Shown here in pieces: positions 31,381-36,266 of a stretch of 36,266 nucleotides of DNA. Under the pieces are notes generated by a model. It was given only the letters and a program-made list of their open reading frames with translations. It was not told the DNA's origin and made no database searches. The number at the start of each line of letters is the position of its first letter. Position 1 is the stretch's first letter. A program made the translations under genes and the position numbers. The DNA is from JAFGMQ01 sp036733345 (lineage in GTDB: Bacteria > Desulfobacterota > DSM-4660 > Desulfatiglandales > Desulfatiglandaceae): NCBI GenBank assembly GCA_036733345.1, contig DAINAR010000031.1, forward strand, positions 1 to 36,266, read 5' to 3'.

Positions 31381-31893
31381 TCAGGGGTTTTGCCCGGAGC
31401 AATATATTTTTCTGATTTCCCTGGCAAAGTTATTCTGTTGCCCATGTGAGGGAAATGGAATTACCAGACCCTTGTTTCTCACATTGAATCCATCCGAACT
31501 CAACTTTGATTCAAGTAATCTGCATATATTTGTTTTTACGAGAATAATAGGGATATAGCTGGATCCGCAAAGTAGACGTAAATCTTCAATCAAGTTCTCA
31601 TAGTCTGACAATATCGTATTCCTACGATTTTTATCTGTCATCTTATTAACCGGGGTATATGTAGCGTCAACCAGGAAATTACCCATTTTTTGAAATACCC
31701 GCAAGCCTTCTTTCTTTGTTTTTGGGCTCACGCCAAGCAAATCCATCATCGCTTTAAAAAGCGACTCTTTAACGCTTCCTTTCTCACAATAAAAAAATCT
31801 GCCGGAAACCGGCGGTGATTCCAATACAAAAATATTCTTCAGGACGGCAGGAAGGTACTTGTTTCGCAGACTTAAATATTCTTCTCTATTCAT
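31381..31893 (-). CDS. Hypothetical protein with uracil-DNA-glycosylase-like features
   Basis: 170 residues. FVLESPPVSGRFFY (about 22-35) resembles the first active-site loop seen in UDG-superfamily hypothetical proteins, and PFPSHGQQNNF near the C-terminus could be the second loop. The middle has GNFLVDATYTPVNKM, with a substrate-loop-like DATYTP. The catalytic residues of classical UDGs are not clearly present. It stands alone between convergent and tandem genes. Family assignment is tentative; it may have another function. Confidence 0.5.
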   Translation of the reverse strand: MNREEYLSLRNKYLPAVLKNIFVLESPPVSGRFFYCEKGSVKESLFKAMMDLLGVSPKTKKEGLRVFQKMGNFLVDATYTPVNKMTDKNRRNTILSDYENLIEDLRLLCGSSYIPIILVKTNICRLLESKLSSDGFNVRNKGLVIPFPSHGQQNNFAREIRKIYCSGQNP

Positions 31894-31984
31894 GTATCAA
31901 TTTGTTGCCTGAATAGACTGTTAAAAAAATGAGGCATAGTCTTATCGCTCAGGGTTCTCGATCCGGGTTTGTTTTTTCATGCAA

Positions 31985-32458
31985 TTATTCCTTACCAAGG
32001 TAGCATCTCTCATAATCAAGCGTACAAAGCGGTATTTTTTCTTCATTGAAAACGGCGTTGACCAGCTCCCCGATGAACAGGGTATGGTTGCCAGGCGCCA
32101 GGGTTTGGATGATACGGCACTCCATGCAGCCGATGCAGTCTGCCAGGACAGGGCATCCGGTTACACCGTCTTCCCAGGCGATTGATGCAAATTTTTCACT
32201 GGCATCCGGTCCTTTAAAACGGCCTAAAAGATCTTTTTGATCCCTGGAAAGGATGTGCAGGGTAAAATGTCCACTCTTTGCCAATAAATCGTGAGTATAC
32301 CGGTTAGGGTGAACAGCCACCATGAACAGTGGCGGATCGTATGAGACCTGGCTGACCCAGGATGCGATCATGCCGTTGATACTGTTTTCAAACCGCGTGG
32401 TAAGGACGTAAATCCCGTAAGTCATATGGGCCATATTTTTCAAAATTGCTTTTTTCAT
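31985..32458 (-). CDS. Flavin reductase-like FMN-binding protein
   Basis: 157 residues of the split-barrel flavin reductase family. The N-terminal MAHMTYGIYVLTTRFENSINGMIASWVSQVSYDPPLFMVAVHPN matches the FMN-binding core (residues about 10-53), followed by FTLHILSRDQ and the GCMECRIIQTLAPGNHTLFIGELV strands. Such proteins reduce FMN or act as partners of monooxygenases or in anaerobic electron transfer. CIGCMEC gives two extra cysteines that could bind a metal or be redox active. Monocistronic, with a GGTTCC-like weak upstream region. Confidence 0.87.
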   Translation of the reverse strand: MKKAILKNMAHMTYGIYVLTTRFENSINGMIASWVSQVSYDPPLFMVAVHPNRYTHDLLAKSGHFTLHILSRDQKDLLGRFKGPDASEKFASIAWEDGVTGCPVLADCIGCMECRIIQTLAPGNHTLFIGELVNAVFNEEKIPLCTLDYERCYLGKE

Positions 32459-32698
32459 GATCGGTTCCTTGAAAAAATAAGCATTTGGCTTTTAATAAAA
32501 AGGCCGAAGTTCTTTGCGATGTTTTTTTCCACAATGTAGTCGAGAAGGCTTGAATTTCTCTGCTTGAGATCTATGTCGAGTATCGACTTTACCTTGGATT
32601 TTATTAATATGTTACTCAGCTTAAAAAAAATACCGAACGTAATTAGGCAAATTGTATCGGGCTTTACACCTCTGTTTTCATTTTGACTTAACCTTTAT

Positions 32699-33151
32699 TT
32701 ATGATTGGGTTATGTGCCATGTTATAAGCAGCAATGCCCCCCACCATCCTGTAAAAGAAACAATAAAACTGGCCGTAATCTTATTTTGCCATGATGCTGG
32801 TAAAAGTTCTTTTGCCTTCCCTTCCTTTTCCCGCTGTAAAATATATGGGCTAACTCTAAACGAAAGAAATATGCCATTTAATACAAGAATAGATGCTATG
32901 ATGATTAAATAGACAGGGATACCGAAAAATGGTTCGTTTCTAAAAAATATCGATCCCCCGATTACTGCCATCATTATTCCGAACCAAATCATAGGTTTTG
33001 TTACCTTGTGTGTGCGTGTTGTAGCTTCAGTCCAATAGCTTGATTTCCTTCCCAAAAAACCATGCAAGTCTATGACCGTAACTGCTCCAAGGCCAACAAT
33101 AAAACCAGCAATCAGAATAAAGAGTCCTAAAAAATTTATTATGGATTCCAT
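32699..33151 (-). CDS. Small integral membrane protein, four predicted helices
   Basis: 150 residues. Hydrophobic segments are visible at about 6-27 (FLGLFILIAGFIVGLGAVTVI), 52-69 (MIWFGIMMAVIGGSIFF), 76-95 (IPVYLIIIASILVLNGIFL) and 127-147 (ITASFIVSFTGWWGALLLITW). Family not recognised. It overlaps the HNH remnant by 13 bases. Its function cannot be assigned. Confidence 0.65.
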   Translation of the reverse strand: MESIINFLGLFILIAGFIVGLGAVTVIDLHGFLGRKSSYWTEATTRTHKVTKPMIWFGIMMAVIGGSIFFRNEPFFGIPVYLIIIASILVLNGIFLSFRVSPYILQREKEGKAKELLPASWQNKITASFIVSFTGWWGALLLITWHITQS

Positions 33152-33393
33152 AAATTACTCCTTATATCCAAATACGGATTTAAGTCATTTGATGATAGCC
33201 TTTTTAGACTCTGGTTAAGCTTTAAGGTTCCCTGTTTACCTTTGATTAAAATGATATGCTCCTGTGTCGCAACTGATTTCCGAGAACCACCTGGAGGCAT
33301 TTGATCAACCATTTCAATCCCACAATATAGACAAAAATTGTTTCGTGCCTTTACTTCTTTTTGAAGCCATTCCGGAATGTTCCAGCGATTCAC
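33139..33393 (-). pseudogene. Truncated or internally deleted HNH endonuclease
   Basis: 84 residues. The N-terminal two thirds match a small HNH nuclease group: WNIPEWLQKEVKARNNFCLYCGIEMV has the first CxxC, and VATQEHI has the central histidine motif. The expected following part, with INDA...CCxACNxxKG that supplies the second zinc pair and Asn/His, is missing. The tail LIKGKQGTLKLNQSL may be a fragment of the C-terminal end. So it is probably inactive. An internal deletion near 33250 is the simplest explanation. Confidence 0.5.
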
Positions 33394-33576
33394 TTTTTAT
33401 CTTTATCCAAAAAATCAGCGGGTGAAATGTGTAATGTCTTTGCATAACGTCTCTCTATCAAAAAAGAATTTAAAAGTTAAACGTAAATTTTATCCTCTTT
33501 TTGTTTGGTCCGTTAGAAACCCATTGAATAGGGTAATAAATACGAAGAAATAGATCTTTGGTAAACAGAGAAGATA

Positions 33577-34854
33577 TCAGTCTGTAAGTATCTCATCAAT
33601 GGCCTGAGAAATGTTCCGGGCAGAAGAGGAGATGATATGCAATTTTACACCGGCATTTGAAAGCACATAACCAGGCCCTTTTTTGGATACATCCTCTCTA
33701 ATACCCAAATAGTCTATTCCCTGTGCAACAAGCCATTCCGCAACCCGGATGCCTTTGGCCGTCTTTTCCGACTGATGAGGATTTTCAAGGGTTTCCTGTT
33801 GTATAATTTTCCTGTCTTTTTTTCGTATGTTGAGGATCATGAAAAAAGGTGCTTCGCCGAGGTGGGCGCTGAGACGTCCTGATCTGTCATCGACAGGCAG
33901 TGCAATCCGTTCATGGTGCCTATTTTGCGGTTCATAGTGTATGGTTATCATTTCCAGGTGTGTAATTTCCTGCCTGATTTTTTTCTCAATCTCTTCACTG
34001 ATTTGATGTGCCCTGTCCAGGTCTTTGGTTTTAAGCGTTATTGTTGCCTGGACAAACCGGAATCGTCCAGCGTTTCTACCCAGGACAGATTTGATATCAC
34101 TGACTACCGGTTCCTTTCTGATTATTTCCCGAATTCTATCCAGTGTGTTGAAATCAATGGATGCATCAAGGAGTACTCTCATGCCGTCAGAGAGAAGTTC
34201 CCAGCCCGCGTGGGCAATAAAAAAAAGGACCAGTACCGCGCCTATCTTATCGATGGTTATCCCCATAAAGGAAACGGGAATATCCAGGTAGCTGAGGGTA
34301 GCCGCCGCAACCACGAGAAGCGATGAGAGAACATCGACCTGACGATGCCGGCCCTCGGCAATCAATGTGGGAGATTCTGTTTTTCGGCCTGTATGCATGG
34401 CAAACTGTCCAAACAGGAAAGTAGCCAGGGTGCCCGCGAGAAGCAGTATGATAAAGAGAAGGGAAATTTTGGGCCGATGTTCCGGCTGGAAAAGGACTTC
34501 CCTGATGATTTCGTATCCGGCTATTAAGATAAAAAGGGCAATCACAACGGAAGCAACATTTTCAAGCTTGTAAAGACCCAGGGGAAAGGACCGGGTTTTT
34601 TTATGGGAAAGCTTGACGCCTGCATATATTAGAAGGGAGGCTACCGCATCGGTTCCGGAGTCAATGGCTCCTGCGGTTATGGAAAGACTCCCGGAAATAA
34701 AGGCAAGGAGGATTTTCATGACGGCCAGGGCGAGGTTCAACAGAAAGGCGTAGGCCGCAACCAGATGAATCTGCCTGGTTTCGTCATGACCCGAGGATGG
34801 TTCATTTATGGACTTTTTTTCCTGCTTTTGCGTCATGTATGCCTTTCTTTTCAT
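33577..34854 (-). CDS. Cation diffusion facilitator fused to a NifX/NafY-like (FeMo-co-binding) domain
   Basis: About 425 residues. Residues ~30-230 form a CDF exporter with six helices, including the metal-site residues in GAIDSGTDAVASLLI and EGRHRQVDVLSSLLV, and a cytoplasmic domain to ~310. The last ~95 residues (APFFMILNIRKKDRKII...GIRVAEWLVAQGIDYLGIRED...VLSNAGVKLHIIS) match the dinitrogenase iron-molybdenum cofactor fold. I start at ATG 34854, which overlaps the ZIP stop (TGATGA), giving coupled translation; an upstream frame start lies inside the ZIP gene. Such fusions are known in anaerobes; the tail may sense or chaperone metal. It exports a divalent metal opposite to the ZIP importer. 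Confidence 0.88.
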   Translation of the reverse strand: MKRKAYMTQKQEKKSINEPSSGHDETRQIHLVAAYAFLLNLALAVMKILLAFISGSLSITAGAIDSGTDAVASLLIYAGVKLSHKKTRSFPLGLYKLENVASVVIALFILIAGYEIIREVLFQPEHRPKISLLFIILLLAGTLATFLFGQFAMHTGRKTESPTLIAEGRHRQVDVLSSLLVVAAATLSYLDIPVSFMGITIDKIGAVLVLFFIAHAGWELLSDGMRVLLDASIDFNTLDRIREIIRKEPVVSDIKSVLGRNAGRFRFVQATITLKTKDLDRAHQISEEIEKKIRQEITHLEMITIHYEPQNRHHERIALPVDDRSGRLSAHLGEAPFFMILNIRKKDRKIIQQETLENPHQSEKTAKGIRVAEWLVAQGIDYLGIREDVSKKGPGYVLSNAGVKLHIISSSARNISQAIDEILTD

Positions 34855-35579
34855 CAGATGGCTGTAAGAAATATCACGAGAATTACACCCAAAATCAGTG
34901 AAAAGATGGTCTTGTGATCGGTCCCCACACATGAATTAGGGATGAGTTCATCCACTGTGATGTAGATCATAAGACCAGCCGTTGCACTGATCATGATAGC
35001 GACCATCTGTGGCGATAATTGCTGGAAAATATACCGCCCACTGATATAACCCAGGAGGACAGGTATTGCCGTGGCCGAAGAAAGGAGAAATGCCCTTATT
35101 CTCCTGCCCGTGGAATGATAGTAGGGGGCTGAGGTGCAGATGCCCTCCGGGATGTTATGGATGGCTATGGCGATGGCCACGGTTAAGGAGACCCTGGTTT
35201 CGGTAACCACACCGGTGGCGATGGCCATGCCCTCGGGGAAGTTGTGAAGAAACATACCCAGTATAAGGTATACCGATGTCCTTTCCAGATTACATCCCTG
35301 CTCCTGGGAGCACAGCCTCGGATGTATGTGGGGGATGAGCCTGTCGAGGCCGTACATGACGGCTGAACCCAGAATCACACCCAGAACCGATATGAGGGGA
35401 GATGATATTGCCAGACTTTCGGGTATGAGTTCCAGGAAAGAGATGCTCAGCATGACCCCGGCGGCAAAACAGAGCATATTGCAGATATGACCGAAGGAAG
35501 GCATCTTTATGATGCCTATTGCTGAACCTATGACCGGACCTAAAAAAGCTATGAGAACTATCCAGAATAGTGGATCCAT
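34854..35579 (-). CDS. ZIP family metal transporter (ZupT-like)
   Basis: 241 residues with about seven to eight membrane segments. The two conserved metal-transport motifs are HNFPEGMAIATG (about 113-124, helix IV) and HNIPEGICTSAPYY (about 146-159, helix V), giving paired HNxPEG sites as in zinc or iron ZIP proteins. ATTAGLMIYITVDELIPNS near the end is also typical. A GAGGGGAAG Shine-Dalgarno precedes the ATG. The stop overlaps the CDF start, so an importer-type and an exporter-type transporter are made from one transcript. Confidence 0.9.
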   Translation of the reverse strand: MDPLFWIVLIAFLGPVIGSAIGIIKMPSFGHICNMLCFAAGVMLSISFLELIPESLAISSPLISVLGVILGSAVMYGLDRLIPHIHPRLCSQEQGCNLERTSVYLILGMFLHNFPEGMAIATGVVTETRVSLTVAIAIAIHNIPEGICTSAPYYHSTGRRIRAFLLSSATAIPVLLGYISGRYIFQQLSPQMVAIMISATAGLMIYITVDELIPNSCVGTDHKTIFSLILGVILVIFLTAI

Positions 35580-35657
35580 AATGACTTCCCCTCGATCAGC
35601 ATTTAGCAGTTGTTTTTTATAGTGCAGTTGAGGGACGTCCTTAAATAGTAAAATAAC

Positions 35658-36266
35658 TCAATCGTCCAGATAATAACCTGCTTCTTTCGCTGCCTTCTCT
35701 CCCCTCTTTACTGCATAGCTCACCGCCGCAAGCGTCATATCAAGCCTTTTTGCTAAATCCGCCATCGGAATCCCAAGCTCAATCGCACACCAGTAACAGA
35801 GTATATCCCTTGCCCGGACCCTGTCCCTTTGCCTCCCCCTTCCGATTATGTAATCCTTTTCCAGATCGAACAGTGAAGAAACCCTCTCAGCAACCTTTTC
35901 AAAATCAAAGCCCCGGCTTTTCAGAAAATATTTCCGGGAAAATCTTTCTTCTGATTCCGATAGCACATCCATTACGAAATCGCTATCTCCCAATATTCGC
36001 TGATCGCTCTTGATACGATTCTGTCCGGAAAGCTTCATCTTTTTGACTTCATCCCATCCCCCAAGGCTCCTGATCAAGCCGCCGCCTACCAGCTCAGGAC
36101 GCCTTCCCATGGCAATGCCCTTTTCAACATACGACAAATATACCTTTCGAGCTTCACCTATCCTCCTTCCAAAAAACCCAAGGACGTATTCAATATCCTG
36201 CCACTCTCTTATTTTCTTTCCCGTCAATGCACTATGCCCGCAATAGGGATAGCTATTCAGATCCTT
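35658..36266 (-). CDS. C-terminal part of a RAYT (Y1_Tnp, REP-associated) transposase, runs off the window
   Basis: The frame is open to the last base (36266), reading KDLNSYPYCGHSALTGKKIREW, so the gene is partial at its 5' end. This segment holds no catalytic HUH motif or Tyr; those lie upstream outside the window. It matches the tail of RAYT/IS200-like transposases of deltaproteobacteria: SYPYCGHSAL, then RKVYLSYVEKGIAMGRRPELVGGG and a C-terminal HTH-like domain (RARDILCYWCAIELGIPMADLAKRL). A start at 36227 (TTG) is therefore not real. Such transposases mobilise short palindromic repeats, several of which lie in this window. Confidence 0.85.
   Translation of the reverse strand, partial: KDLNSYPYCGHSALTGKKIREWQDIEYVLGFFGRRIGEARKVYLSYVEKGIAMGRRPELVGGGLIRSLGGWDEVKKMKLSGQNRIKSDQRILGDSDFVMDVLSESEERFSRKYFLKSRGFDFEKVAERVSSLFDLEKDYIIGRGRQRDRVRARDILCYWCAIELGIPMADLAKRLDMTLAAVSYAVKRGEKAAKEAGYYLDD

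Overview
This window reads as chromosomal DNA from an anaerobic, Gram-negative, Desulfobacterota-like (deltaproteobacterial) bacterium. The inference rests on gene content: a TonB receptor and LPS heptose epimerase (outer membrane), a YedF/DUF3343/cysteine-desulfurase selenium set, a double-cubane-type 2-hydroxyacyl-CoA dehydratase with its activase, an FmdE-like protein, a CooT-like nickel protein, a RAYT transposase and many short palindromic or tandem repeats. No database search was run.

Layout. (1) 1-7568: a visibly AT-rich accessory block. A + strand Stealth-type phosphotransferase faces a minus-strand operon that starts at a good sigma-70 promoter (6798-6824). The operon encodes a PqqD-like protein, a 78-residue peptide with a twin-arginine-like leader and a (GPN)3 tail, a SunS-like GT2 with TPRs, a second GT2, a GT32-GT4 fusion and a GT32. 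Upstream lie a frameshifted gene remnant and a probable 93-residue AhpD/CMD-family selenoprotein. The latter has an in-frame UGA in a CxxU motif, followed by a perfect 9-bp SECIS-like hairpin, so ordinary ORF calling misses it. (2) 7959-13467: a TonB receptor behind a Fur-like palindrome, an ECF transporter (fused double ATPase, EcfT, EcfS) and an FDDTD-motif protein; the substrate is unknown. (3) 13607-20158, minus strand: DUF89 protein, small zinc-ribbon-like protein, DUF3343, YedF, cysteine desulfurase, TIM-barrel isomerase, dehydratase activase and double-cubane protein. (4) 20625-27505: a SBP_bac_5-type ABC importer with a fused double ATPase, then FmdE and CooT, which suggests nickel or another metal. 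The operon is preceded by a terminator-like hairpin and interrupted by a 158-bp MITE-like palindrome. (5) 27824-36266: hldD, a methyltransferase, a radical SAM protein with Cx4Cx2C spacing, a UDG-like protein, a flavin reductase, a membrane protein, an HNH remnant, a CDF exporter with a NifX-like tail coupled to a ZIP transporter, and the C-terminal part of a RAYT transposase running off the right edge.

The strongest leads are the unannotated selenoprotein near selenium-metabolism genes and the PqqD/peptide/glycosyltransferase operon, which may be an undescribed glycosylated exported-peptide system. Several regions share a metal theme: Fur-like box, TonB/ECF uptake, nickel-type ABC/CooT and ZIP-CDF.
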